A stretch of 64,000 nt of DNA from Neptunicella plasticusilytica (GTDB taxonomy: Bacteria > Pseudomonadota > Gammaproteobacteria > Enterobacterales > Alteromonadaceae), in NCBI RefSeq assembly GCF_047922965.1, contig NZ_CP150481.1, forward strand, positions 2,852,001 to 2,916,000, given 5' to 3'. The translations under genes and the position numbers were made by a program. Within the stretch, counting starts at the first letter, position 1. Each line of letters opens with the position of its first letter. The notes below the pieces were generated by a model that was not told where the DNA came from, searched no databases, and was given only the letters and a program-made list of their open reading frames with translations. Below are positions 44,595-52,702 of the stretch, piece by piece.

Positions 44595-45917
44595 CTACCG
44601 GACAAGGCGGTCATAATCAGCTCTAACGGTATTTGGCACTGATTCGGTATCTATCAACTCTAAAACCACTTTGAAATTCCGTCGGCAACTTCCACCACCT
44701 GCGACTCGGCGACCAAGTGTAGAGTTCCGGTCCACCGCCCTACGAATTAGTGTGGCAACCTCGCGCGGAGAGAATCCCTGAATAATTTCATCGTAGTAAC
44801 GGACGGCAGCATTTGATACACCATAACCATTCCCGATTCGGCAACAGGCAACTGTTTGAACAAAACTGTCTTGGATCGTCTCAGGAACAGCTCCTTGCTG
44901 AGAAACCTCAAGCAACCTTTCAGCGAAAGGTGGTTCATTATAGAAATTATTCATTCCGTTATGGACATTCCATAACCTATCAATAGCACGGGAAAAGACA
45001 ACGTGTTGCTCTGATTCGTTTAGAAGCCCTAAAAGGCCAAGTTTTTCAAAAAATTGGAGAGACGCAAGATGCTTTTCCTCCAATCCTTTTGCAACGTAAT
45101 CAGAGTGACTATTAATCAAATCCGATTTGATTGAGGCTGTGAAAGCAGTACTCAAGCCGTTACATAAATCTATAGCATTCAGTCGTGCTGGTTCAGCTGT
45201 AGCAGGATCACAGTAAACACCATGAACCATATTTACTAACATTTGACGCTGGGCGTCATGCGTTTCAGTGAGCCTCTGAATCCAGATTTGACATTGATAG
45301 TCATTGAACCTCGGCCCTTTTACCGCCGAGATAAATGCACCAATATCTACTCCCCTTGGTGATGATGAGTCAGCTAGCGCATAACGCACACACCTATTTA
45401 AGAACGTTGTAAACTCACGATCGTTTACCGTTCCCATGGTTGGGTGGGCAGCTGAAAAATTATTTCTAACTTCACGACACTGGTCTAAAAAGAAAAAGCC
45501 ATCTTCGTCAACAATATTGAGCTTCAAGCACAAATCTAGTAAACGACTATCTTGAAGTTCCAGCAAATGCTTTTCTTCGAAATCGCTTTGTTGAATCTGT
45601 GCGACTACCGCCAGACCAAAATTCCTGATCTTTTGACGGAGTTGTAGAATTGCTGCATTCCATATGTAGTTCATAGCTCCGTCAAAAAGTCCGGTGCTAA
45701 CAGCAACACACATTCGGGCAATTAACTCACCCCTTAAGTCTCCAGGGATTTCCCGAAGCTCGCGAGGTAAATCACGCCATGCATATTCAATTTCTTCTTG
45801 GCTAGCCAGAACCTCTCTGGGGATGCCTAGTGCAGCTGTCAATTCTGCAATCGCAGGCAGTACCGTATTGGGTAATGCTGGAAGATTCACGTCTTCCTTA
45901 ACAACGATATCGTTCAT
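44595..45917 (-). CDS. Cassette protein 2: large hypothetical with HEPN-like RNx5H motif
   Basis: 440 residues, unusually large for an integron cassette, mostly helical in appearance, with no signal or membrane segment. At about 151-158 it carries RNNFSAAH followed by Pro, which matches the R(N)x4-6H motif of HEPN ribonucleases found in toxin and anti-phage proteins. A similar C-terminal arginine-rich stretch (RRAVDRNSTLGRRVAGGGSCRRNF) could contact nucleic acid. The ATG at 45917 follows GGAG at good spacing. The family is not recognised; an RNase or abortive-infection role is inference from one motif. Confidence 0.7.
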   Translation of the reverse strand: MNDIVVKEDVNLPALPNTVLPAIAELTAALGIPREVLASQEEIEYAWRDLPRELREIPGDLRGELIARMCVAVSTGLFDGAMNYIWNAAILQLRQKIRNFGLAVVAQIQQSDFEEKHLLELQDSRLLDLCLKLNIVDEDGFFFLDQCREVRNNFSAAHPTMGTVNDREFTTFLNRCVRYALADSSSPRGVDIGAFISAVKGPRFNDYQCQIWIQRLTETHDAQRQMLVNMVHGVYCDPATAEPARLNAIDLCNGLSTAFTASIKSDLINSHSDYVAKGLEEKHLASLQFFEKLGLLGLLNESEQHVVFSRAIDRLWNVHNGMNNFYNEPPFAERLLEVSQQGAVPETIQDSFVQTVACCRIGNGYGVSNAAVRYYDEIIQGFSPREVATLIRRAVDRNSTLGRRVAGGGSCRRNFKVVLELIDTESVPNTVRADYDRLVR

Positions 45918-45945
45918 TTTCACTCCATTGTTTCAAGTTCTGAGA

Positions 45946-46046
45946 AGCTAACGCTTTGCTAATGGGAAAATACTGCGTATTGGCCGGAACGGCCAGCAGT
46001 AATTTTCCCAGTGAGTTTACGAACGATATTAAGCAACTTGTTATAT
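45946..46046 (-). repeat. attC site 1 (first cassette)
   Basis: Cores AGCTAAC (45946-45952) and GTTATAT (46040-46046). Pairing arms TGGGAAAATACTG and CAGTAATTTTCCCA and a central hairpin around TGGCCGGAACGGCCA. Confidence 0.88.
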
Positions 46047-46057
46047 TTCATTGCTGC

Positions 46058-46375
46058 TCACTTCCTGGATCGACGAAACAACACAAATAAATAAACCACC
46101 AAAATTAAAGCAGAAATTCCACCTACTGCTTTTTGGAAATCAAGAGAAGCTACTATCATCTCGTTTTTGCTATCTATTAACGATTGTTGCGATTTAAATA
46201 ATTCAACTAGTTCAGTATTACCTTGTGTGTCGGATAGAACCTTTTCGTAAAGTGCTTGCTCATTTAATAATTTTTCAGCGCTCGGCTGAACGTAGAAGGC
46301 GACAGACACTTGAAGGAGAGCTAGAAAAACGACCCAAGTGATAGGGTTATCGTAAAAAAACTTCAGTGTTTTCAA
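46058..46375 (-). CDS. Cassette protein 1: small two-helix membrane protein
   Basis: 105 residues: a first membrane helix (about 11-29, ITWVVFLALLQVSVAFYV), a charged loop of about 50 residues and a second helix (about 83-99, GGISALILVVYLFVLF) ending in RRSRK. It starts with TTG at 46375 behind a perfect AAGGAGG. As the first cassette it should be the best expressed. Function unknown; the topology recalls membrane effectors or immunity proteins, without evidence. Confidence 0.75.
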   Translation of the reverse strand: MKTLKFFYDNPITWVVFLALLQVSVAFYVQPSAEKLLNEQALYEKVLSDTQGNTELVELFKSQQSLIDSKNEMIVASLDFQKAVGGISALILVVYLFVLFRRSRK

Positions 46376-46560
46376 AAATCCTCCTTGAAATATAACGCTT
46401 ATTAACGAGCATTTCGCATTTGCAACTGCTCGGCTTGATTATTTTAGTCGTCATTTTTAGTGCTTACCTTATGATTTTATTACGTATTTTCTACTTCAAT
46501 TCAGCCAAATCTGCCGCAGAACTAAAAAACAAAAGGAGCCTGACTTTAACGAGACTTTTT

Positions 46561-46671
46561 TCGCTTCCTATTAAAAACCATGAGCAAAATGTTTTCCATA
46601 ATTAAATTAATAACTTAGCGATTTTCTGAAAAACAAAGTGAGACCTAAGAAATTTATTTAATAGGAAGCGA
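46561..46671. repeat. 15-bp perfect inverted repeat upstream of intI
   Basis: TCGCTTCCTATTAAA (46561-46575) and its exact complement TTTAATAGGAAGCGA (46657-46671), 81 bases apart, just before the intI promoter. Purpose unknown. Confidence 0.8.
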
Positions 46672-46673
46672 TA

Positions 46674-46702
46674 TTGGCATTTTTCAAAAACCTGCATTAT
46701 AC
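46674..46702 (+). promoter_or_regulatory. Probable intI promoter
   Basis: TTGGCA (46674-46679), 17-base spacer, TTATAC (46697-46702), 37 bases before the intI start codon and directly followed by the LexA box. Confidence 0.6.
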
Positions 46703-46724
46703 CTGTTTTTATGTACAGTGTTAT
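46696..46724 (-). promoter_or_regulatory. Possible cassette promoter (Pc)
   Basis: On the minus strand ATAACA (46724-46719), 17 bases, then a consensus TATAAT (46701-46696), firing toward the array. It overlaps both the intI -10 region and the LexA box. The -35 match is only 4 of 6 and the leader to the first cassette would be over 300 bases, so it is tentative. Confidence 0.4.
46703..46718. promoter_or_regulatory. LexA (SOS) box upstream of intI
   Basis: CTGTTTTTATGTACAG, a full CTGT-N8-ACAG match immediately downstream of the intI -10 element. LexA bound here should block intI transcription until the SOS response. Confidence 0.8.
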
Positions 46725-46738
46725 TTAAAGGTAATATT

Positions 46739-47698
46739 ATGTCCCGCTCGCCATTTATAGAATCTATTAGAGTGGTTTTACGAACTAAGCATTACAGTCT
46801 GAAAACAGAAAAAGCCTACCTGCATTGGATCCGACGATTTATTTATTTCAATGGCAAGCGCCACCCTAAAGACATGGGTGAATTAGAGGTTGAGCAGTTT
46901 TTAACGCATCTCGCTATCGAAGTTAAAGTCTCACCAACCACGCAAAACTTGGCCTTATGTGCCGTTATTTTTATGTATCGTCATGTACTTGAAATGGATT
47001 TGACCAACATGTCTTTTCAGTTTGCTAAGACACCTGTTCGAGTTCCTGAAGTGCTAAGCCATAAAGACGCGATTGCTGTTATCGATAAGCTGCAAGGTGT
47101 TCATAAAACGATTGGCATACTCATGTATGGCGCAGGTTTCCGCATATCTGAGGTAATAAAGTTACGTTTAAAGGATTTTGACTTTGAACGAAGCACTATT
47201 TTTATCTTCCGTTCAAAAGGTCAAAAAGACCGTGTGACGCTGTTCCCTGAATTGGCGAAAGATGCCATAGCCAAACAAATTAGAAAAGTAGAGAGCATCC
47301 ACCAAAAGGACATTAATGAAGGGTACGGCCTGACATCGCTGCCATCTTCACTGCTTCGTAAATATGGAAAAGCTGCAACTAACTTGTCATGGCAATATGC
47401 TTTTCCTTCAACCACTCGATGCGTACATCCCTATGATGGATATGTTTGCCGCCATCATCTCCATCAAACCGCATTTCGTAAAGCGTTGAGAAAAGCAGTT
47501 CAAGAGGCAGGTGTTTTGAAGCGGGTTACATCACATACTTTTCGGCATAGCTTTGCAACTCGCTTACTTGAAACAGGGCATGACATTAGAGTGGTTCAGG
47601 AATTACTGGGGCATGATGACGTTAAAACCACCCAAATTTATACTCATGTTTTAGGTAAACATAAGTCAGGTGCAATAAGTCCGTTGGATGTGAGATGA
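46739..47698 (+). CDS. intI: Integron integrase (tyrosine recombinase)
   Basis: 319 residues, the usual IntI length. The N-terminal SAM-like domain (RVVLRTKHYSLKTEKAYLHWIRRFIYF) is followed by the catalytic domain with Arg in GAGFRISEVIKLRLKDFD, the HTFRHSFATRLLETGHDIRVVQELLGH box and Tyr in TQIYTHV. The extra integron-specific segment between the Arg and the RHHLHQTAFRKALRKA motif is present (SLLRKYGKAATNLSWQYAF), which separates IntI from XerC/D and phage integrases. ATG 46739 has AAGG 8 bases upstream; the GTG at 46718 lies in the LexA box and is rejected. All catalytic residues look intact, so the integron is probably functional. Confidence 0.95.
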   Translation: MSRSPFIESIRVVLRTKHYSLKTEKAYLHWIRRFIYFNGKRHPKDMGELEVEQFLTHLAIEVKVSPTTQNLALCAVIFMYRHVLEMDLTNMSFQFAKTPVRVPEVLSHKDAIAVIDKLQGVHKTIGILMYGAGFRISEVIKLRLKDFDFERSTIFIFRSKGQKDRVTLFPELAKDAIAKQIRKVESIHQKDINEGYGLTSLPSSLLRKYGKAATNLSWQYAFPSTTRCVHPYDGYVCRHHLHQTAFRKALRKAVQEAGVLKRVTSHTFRHSFATRLLETGHDIRVVQELLGHDDVKTTQIYTHVLGKHKSGAISPLDVR

Positions 47699-47835
47699 AA
47701 TATCGAAGCTAATGATTGAGTTGAATTTTAAGATTATGGTTTTAACTGCGTCTTAAACTTCCTAAAAAACAGTCTTGTCGAATAGTCGATCCGAAATATC
47801 TGATGCATTAGGAAATGTCGGCAAACAATGTGTTA

Positions 47836-47868
47836 CATCCTTCGACTGCTTCACGCTCAGGATAAACG
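47836..47868 (+). repeat. REP-like element, right of the integron
   Basis: CATCCTTCGAC, then GCTTCACGCTCAGGATAAA; same family as the copy at 41563-41585. The rest of 47699-47929 shows no gene. Confidence 0.55.
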
Positions 47869-47929
47869 TGTAACTATATCGATGGATGGGGTTAGCCCAG
47901 CCAATCATAACTAGTGTTTCACGCATTTT

Positions 47930-48433
47930 TTACTCAACTTGCTCAAACGCCAGCACTTTATAGTGAGACTCCAGAATAACGATTTTGTCATGATTAAAGC
48001 CGTATACTACCCGTCCTTTGTTATGGCTTTTAAATAGTTTGGTATCAGTGGCTCTGAGCATTTGTATTGCTTCAGAAACGTAGTCTGCAGTTTGTCCAGT
48101 CGGTGAAATATCAATAGTTTCACTAATGATTTGTTCGCTTTCTAATGTAATGGAACACTCCGCCATTACCTCTTTAATGGCCGGCATAACTTCATCGAAA
48201 CTCTGTTCTACAACAGACTCAACCCCATTTACCATTTCATAAGAATAAAACTTGGTGCCTGCAAAATAATATTTAGTTGATGCTTTGAAATCACAAGCCG
48301 CGGTGGCGTCCGCTATTTCGTCATTTATCTCGTTGATAACAGATTCGGTAAGAACTTGGTTGGAGTAAACACTAAGCGACAAACCAGCTAACCCGCCAGT
48401 TATCAAGACTGTTAGTAGTACTTTCTTAAACAA
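47930..48433 (-). CDS. Exported hypothetical protein
   Basis: About 167 residues from a TTG start at 48433, chosen because AGGAG lies 6 bases upstream and a signal peptide follows directly (FKKVLLTVLITGGLAGLSLSVYSNQ). The longer frame to 48520 adds residues that do not fit. The mature part is acidic, with two Cys and a C-terminal beta-type stretch (GRVVYGFNHDKIVILESHYKVL). No family recognised. It lies between intI and ahpF and has no attC site, so it is not a cassette. Confidence 0.7.
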   Translation of the reverse strand: MFKKVLLTVLITGGLAGLSLSVYSNQVLTESVINEINDEIADATAACDFKASTKYYFAGTKFYSYEMVNGVESVVEQSFDEVMPAIKEVMAECSITLESEQIISETIDISPTGQTADYVSEAIQMLRATDTKLFKSHNKGRVVYGFNHDKIVILESHYKVLAFEQVE

Positions 48434-48613
48434 TGTGTGCTCCTTGGCTCCATGCGTAACAATTGATAAATACAACCTTACAGGGATAATTTTTTGTCGA
48501 TACTTTGCTGCCGACCTCATATTAAGTCAACCAGGGGGCGGATAAAAAAGCCTATTGCCAGTGAAACACTGAGCAATAGGCAATGGAGATGTTTGGTGTA
48601 TTTAATACGGCAA

Positions 48614-50197
48614 TTACGCGGCTTGTTGATCCCTGTCTTCAACAGGTAGGCGAATCAGATAATCAAACGCGCCCAGAGCCGCATTGGCACCACTGCCCAT
48701 AGCAATGATAATTTGCTTATACGGCACATTGGTTACATCACCGGCGGCAAACACACCCGGTAATGAGGTTTCACCATTAGCGCCAACAATAATCTCGCCA
48801 CGTTGGGTTAAATCCACAGTGCCTTTGAGGAATTCGGTATTAGGTACCAAACCGATTTGCACAAAGATTCCGGCCAGCTCGACCTGCCTGGCGTCTCCTG
48901 ATTCGCGATCGGTGTAGGTCAGTCCGGTCACCTTTTCACCGTTACCTGTTACCTCGGTGGTCTGGGCATTAACAATAATGTCGATATTCGGCATCGATTT
49001 GGCTTTGCGCACCAGCACCTCATCGGCGCGTAGTTTGCTATCGAATTCCAGTACCGTGACATGGCTGACAATACCGGCCAAGTCGATGGCCGCTTCAATA
49101 CCGGAGTTACCTCCGCCAATAACTGCGACAGGCTTACCTTTGAATAGCGGGCCGTCACAGTGCGGACAATAGGCCACACCTTTACCACGGTATTCCTTTT
49201 CACCGGGTACATTCATTTCACGCCAGCGAGCACCGGTTGCCAGCATCAGGGTTTTACTTTGCAATACGGCGCCGTTTTCGAGTTCCACTTCGATCAAACC
49301 AGCCGTTTCATCTCGTTCAATACGTTTAGCCCTCTGGCTATCCATAATATCCACGTCGTAATCCCGTACATGCTGTTCCAGACCACTAACCAGTTTGGGG
49401 CCATCGGTAGCCTTAACCGAAATAAAGTTTTCAATCGCCATGGTGTCCATCACCTGTCCACCAAAACGCTCTGCCACAATACCGGTGCGAATACCTTTAC
49501 GGGCACTGTAAATTGCCGAGGAGGCACCAGCAGGCCCACCACCAATCACCAACAGGTCGAACGCATCTTTACTGGCAATGGCTTTGGCTTCACGCTCACC
49601 GGCATTCTTGTCCACTTTTTTCAAAATTTCTTTCAGACTAATACGGCCTTGGGCAAACACTTCACCGTTTAAAAATACCGAAGGTACCGCCATCACCTTG
49701 CGCTCGTCGACTTCTGGCTGAAACAGCGCACCGTCAATCATCACATTGGTAATATTCGGATTAATCGCGGCCATCATATTCAGTGCCTGGATCACATCCG
49801 GGCAGTTTTGGCAGCTTAGCGAAACATAGGTTTCAAACTGGTATTGGCCTTCAAGCTGGCGAACCTGTTCGATAAGTTCAGCGTCGATTTTCATCGGATG
49901 ACCGCCACTATGTAACAAGGCCAACACGAGTGAAGTAAATTCGTGTCCCAGTGGCACACCGGCAAAACGGATTTCGGTATTGTTTTGCGCAGAGCGGATC
50001 AACATAGAAGGCACCCGCTCGCTGCTGTCATCACCGGCACTTGAGCTAATTAGCGGCGACAATTCGGTGATTTGATCCACCAGATCGTTCAATTCTTGCG
50101 ATTTTGCGCTGTCGTCAACAAATTTGACCAGTTCAACAGGCGTCTTCAAATTCTGCAAATAAGTCTGTAATTGTGTTTTTAAATTTTGGTCTAACAT
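48614..50197 (-). CDS. ahpF: Alkyl hydroperoxide reductase subunit F
   Basis: 527-residue NADH:peroxiredoxin reductase that recycles AhpC. The N-terminal double thioredoxin-like domain carries the CQNC pair at 129/132, the same numbers as in E. coli. The C-terminal thioredoxin-reductase-like part has the FAD motif GGGPAGASSA, the redox CPHCDG and the NADH motif GGGNSGIEAA. It lies about 150 bases downstream of ahpC on the same strand. Confidence 0.98.
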   Translation of the reverse strand: MLDQNLKTQLQTYLQNLKTPVELVKFVDDSAKSQELNDLVDQITELSPLISSSAGDDSSERVPSMLIRSAQNNTEIRFAGVPLGHEFTSLVLALLHSGGHPMKIDAELIEQVRQLEGQYQFETYVSLSCQNCPDVIQALNMMAAINPNITNVMIDGALFQPEVDERKVMAVPSVFLNGEVFAQGRISLKEILKKVDKNAGEREAKAIASKDAFDLLVIGGGPAGASSAIYSARKGIRTGIVAERFGGQVMDTMAIENFISVKATDGPKLVSGLEQHVRDYDVDIMDSQRAKRIERDETAGLIEVELENGAVLQSKTLMLATGARWREMNVPGEKEYRGKGVAYCPHCDGPLFKGKPVAVIGGGNSGIEAAIDLAGIVSHVTVLEFDSKLRADEVLVRKAKSMPNIDIIVNAQTTEVTGNGEKVTGLTYTDRESGDARQVELAGIFVQIGLVPNTEFLKGTVDLTQRGEIIVGANGETSLPGVFAAGDVTNVPYKQIIIAMGSGANAALGAFDYLIRLPVEDRDQQAA

Positions 50198-50351
50198 AAC
50201 GTTTTCCTGTTGCTTGATGACAATGGGTTAAGTGCGTTTTTTACCTACACTCATCCCTGCAATAACGCCTTTTTATGGCTTTGCATCAATCCTGTGTATA
50301 AAGGGTGGTATTGCCCTCAATGCAGAGGGCAATACTTGTCAGCCCGAGAGC

Positions 50352-50921
50352 TTAGATTTTACCGACCAGATCCAGTGATGGAGCTAAGGTTTGTTCACCT
50401 GGCTGCCATGCTGCAGGGCAAACTTCGCCATCGTGTTCGGCAACATATTGAGCGGCCTGAATTTTACGCACCAATTCTTTTGCGCTACGGCCAATACCCA
50501 AATCATGAATTTCAGCTACTTTGATTTCGCCTTCAGGGTTAATTACAAAAGTACCACGCAATGCCAGACCGTCTTCTTCAATCATGACTCCAAAATTACG
50601 GGTAATTTTGCCGGTTGGGTCACCAATCATCGGGAACTGGATTTTACCAATGGTTTCTGAAGCATCATGCCAGGCTTTGTGAGTAAAGTGAGTATCGGTT
50701 GATACCGAGTATACTTCTACGCCCATTTCTTGCAGTTGTTCATAGTAGTCAGCCATATCGCCCAACTCGGTTGGACACACAAAAGTGAAATCGGCAGGAT
50801 AAAACATCACTACTGACCACTTACCCGCCAGGTCAGCGTCAGAAACATCGATAAAATCACCGTTATGAAAAGCGGTTGCGTTGAATGGAAGAATTTTGCT
50901 ATTAATAATGGATTGAGTCAT
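50352..50921 (-). CDS. ahpC: Alkyl hydroperoxide reductase subunit C (peroxiredoxin)
   Basis: 189-residue typical 2-Cys peroxiredoxin: peroxidatic Cys49 in FVCPTE and resolving Cys168 in EVCPAAW. It reduces peroxides and peroxynitrite in the cytoplasm, recycled by AhpF. Start at ATG 50921 (MTQSIINSK); the frame upstream of it is untranslated leader. It is preceded by a two-part OxyR site at 50997-51033. Confidence 0.98.
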   Translation of the reverse strand: MTQSIINSKILPFNATAFHNGDFIDVSDADLAGKWSVVMFYPADFTFVCPTELGDMADYYEQLQEMGVEVYSVSTDTHFTHKAWHDASETIGKIQFPMIGDPTGKITRNFGVMIEEDGLALRGTFVINPEGEIKVAEIHDLGIGRSAKELVRKIQAAQYVAEHDGEVCPAAWQPGEQTLAPSLDLVGKI

Positions 50922-50996
50922 TTTAACTTTCCTTTTTTGGGTTGGTTTACTGTTTAAGTTGAAGCTCATGTTAATGACTCAGGTATCATTCGTATA

Positions 50997-51033
50997 ATTG
51001 ATTGTTTATATTGCATTGATAGCTATTACCTAT
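50997..51033 (-). promoter_or_regulatory. OxyR binding site upstream of ahpC
   Basis: ATAGCTATTACCTAT (51019-51033) matches the half-site ATAGnTnnnAnCTAT completely. After the expected 7-base spacer a weaker copy, ATTGATTGTTTATAT, occupies 50997-51011. It is placed 76-112 bases upstream of the ahpC start codon, fitting an activator site. Confidence 0.75.
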
Positions 51034-51082
51034 CAAAACTAGAAGCCGCCAATTTCCCCAATAAAATCAAAGGTGTCTGCGC

Positions 51083-52531
51083 ATGACGCAAGTTTGTATT
51101 CATCAGGTAACCGCTCAATTTAATCGCCAGTTCCGACTGCATGATATCAACTGGCAAATATCCGCAGGTCAGCACTGGGCCATTGTTGGTGCCAACGGCA
51201 GTGGCAAGTCAGCGCTGGCGGCACTGCTAGCCGGGGCCGGTGAGATTGTTCAGGGTGAGCTGGAGCTTATCTTGGACGATACGGCAATCGTCTCGAGCGA
51301 AACACTAAAAGTACTACTTGACGAAGAACGTAAGAAAGATGATGCCGATATTCTGGATATTATTCCGGTGGGTACTACCGCTCGTGAGCTAATCTTTAAT
51401 CACAGCACAAATAAACAGGCTGACCTCGGATTATATGAGCAGCTTGTCGAACTGTTTAATTTCTCGCATTTACTGGAAAGTGCCTTTACCGCGCTTTCTA
51501 CCGGTGAAACGCGCAAACTGTTGCTGATCAGAGCACTCATACACCAGCCCAAGTTATTAATCCTGGATGAACCCTATGACGGACTGGATAGCCATACCTG
51601 TCAGAATTTAGCGGTGTTGCTGGAACAACTCAGCCAACATACGACCATGGTGTTGGTGTTAAACCGTTTTGATGAAATAGCGGATTTTGTTGAGCACTTT
51701 GCCTATATGCAGCAGGGTACACTCAGTTTGCAAGTCAACCGGCAGGACCAGCAGCAGTTTGAGCACCTGTACCAATTATTACACCTTGAAACCACCGATT
51801 TGGCGCTGCCGCCAATGGATAACAGCGGCCAACGACCTCCAGAACTGGCTGCTGATCAGCCTTTGGTGCGTATGCAACAGGCGGCGGTACGCTATGGCGA
51901 ACAAACCATCTTCGACAAGCTGGACTGGACAATTCAGCCTGGTCAACACTGGCAGCTCAGCGGTCCTAACGGCTCGGGCAAAACCTGTTTGCTGAATATG
52001 ATCACCGGCGATCATCCCCAGTGTTATGCCAATGATATTTTTGTATTCGGTTTTCAGCGCGGCAGTGGAGAAAGTATCTGGCAAATAAAACAATATATCG
52101 GTTTTGTTTCCAACTCGCTGCATTTGCAATACCGGGTTAACAGCAGCGTGCGCCACAGTATTATTTCCGGATTTTATGACAGTATTGGTCTGTATCAAAC
52201 TCCCAGCAAACAACAAATACAGATTGCCGACCAGTGGCTGGAATTGCTTGGTCTAGATCAGTATGCCAATCAGGGATTCCAGCAAATGTCCTTCGGTGAT
52301 CAGCGCCTTATCCTGATTGCGCGGGCGATGATCAAACATCCAACATTATTGATTATGGACGAACCCTGCCTGGGGCTGGATGATATCAATCGTCAACGGG
52401 TGCTGGCATTGATTGAGCACATCTGTACCGCAGAAAACACCACGGTACTCTATGTCAATCATCATGCCGAAGACAAGATCGCCGGCATCGATAACCATCT
52501 GGATATGAGCCATTACAATCCGGTTCGATAA
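51083..52531 (+). CDS. modF: ABC-type ATPase ModF-like, two nucleotide-binding domains
   Basis: 482 residues with duplicated ABC ATPase domains: Walker A GANGSGKSA and GPNGSGKTC, signature regions LSTGETRK and MSFGDQRL, Walker B LLILDEPYDGLD and LLIMDEPCLGLD. Order and local sequences (VLVLNRFDEI, FGFQRGSGESIWQIKQYIGFVSNSLHLQYRV) follow E. coli ModF. The precise role, linked to molybdate/photorepair by name, is poorly defined. No membrane partner or modABC genes are nearby. Confidence 0.9.
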   Translation: MTQVCIHQVTAQFNRQFRLHDINWQISAGQHWAIVGANGSGKSALAALLAGAGEIVQGELELILDDTAIVSSETLKVLLDEERKKDDADILDIIPVGTTARELIFNHSTNKQADLGLYEQLVELFNFSHLLESAFTALSTGETRKLLLIRALIHQPKLLILDEPYDGLDSHTCQNLAVLLEQLSQHTTMVLVLNRFDEIADFVEHFAYMQQGTLSLQVNRQDQQQFEHLYQLLHLETTDLALPPMDNSGQRPPELAADQPLVRMQQAAVRYGEQTIFDKLDWTIQPGQHWQLSGPNGSGKTCLLNMITGDHPQCYANDIFVFGFQRGSGESIWQIKQYIGFVSNSLHLQYRVNSSVRHSIISGFYDSIGLYQTPSKQQIQIADQWLELLGLDQYANQGFQQMSFGDQRLILIARAMIKHPTLLIMDEPCLGLDDINRQRVLALIEHICTAENTTVLYVNHHAEDKIAGIDNHLDMSHYNPVR

Positions 52532-52702
52532 AACCACGATTTAATCAGTTTAGTGGTTGAATGTTTGCCGACAAAATAACTTAACATAGGTCTGTTTATC
52601 GGGGCGCATAGAATAATGCTTGCCCCTTTTTCTGTTTCATCATTTTTGCATTCGATCATGAGGGCGCTATCTCAAACGCCCTGTATTCAACAGGAGTATT
52701 AA

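Larger units (their letters stand above)
46376..46738. other. attI and control region between first cassette and intI
   Basis: The recombination junction with the first cassette is the core at 46390-46396 (GTTATAT on the minus strand), so attI should extend right from it. A short hairpin (CGAGCA 46406-46411 / TGCTCG 46427-46432) lies next to it. The intI promoter, a possible cassette promoter and a LexA box lie at 46674-46724. A perfect 15-bp inverted repeat is at 46561/46657. A 61-codon plus-strand frame from TTG 46420 with a hydrophobic start is probably not a gene. Confidence 0.65.
41716..47698 (-). mobile_element. Chromosomal integron: intI, attI region and seven-cassette array
   Basis: An integron integrase gene on the plus strand (46739-47698) faces away from an array of seven single-gene cassettes, all transcribed on the minus strand. 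Each cassette gene is followed by an attC site of 69-105 bases. The sites begin with RYYYAAC-type and end with GTTRRRY-type core sites and have imperfect internal palindromes. The attC arms differ between cassettes, unlike the uniform VCR-type arrays of Vibrio, which points to varied cassette origins. Most cassettes look more AT-rich than the backbone. The array lies between oxyR/thioesterase and ahpF/ahpC. Confidence 0.92.

Noticed and set aside
46420..46605. 61-codon plus-strand frame in the attI region with a hydrophobic N-terminus
   Set aside because: TTG start without RBS, lies in the presumed attI and promoter region, and its hydrophobicity can follow from AT-rich sequence. Possible but unsupported.
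46739..47698. intI as XerC/XerD or a phage integrase
   Set aside because: It has the extra integron-specific segment before the RHH motif and sits beside attC-bearing cassettes.
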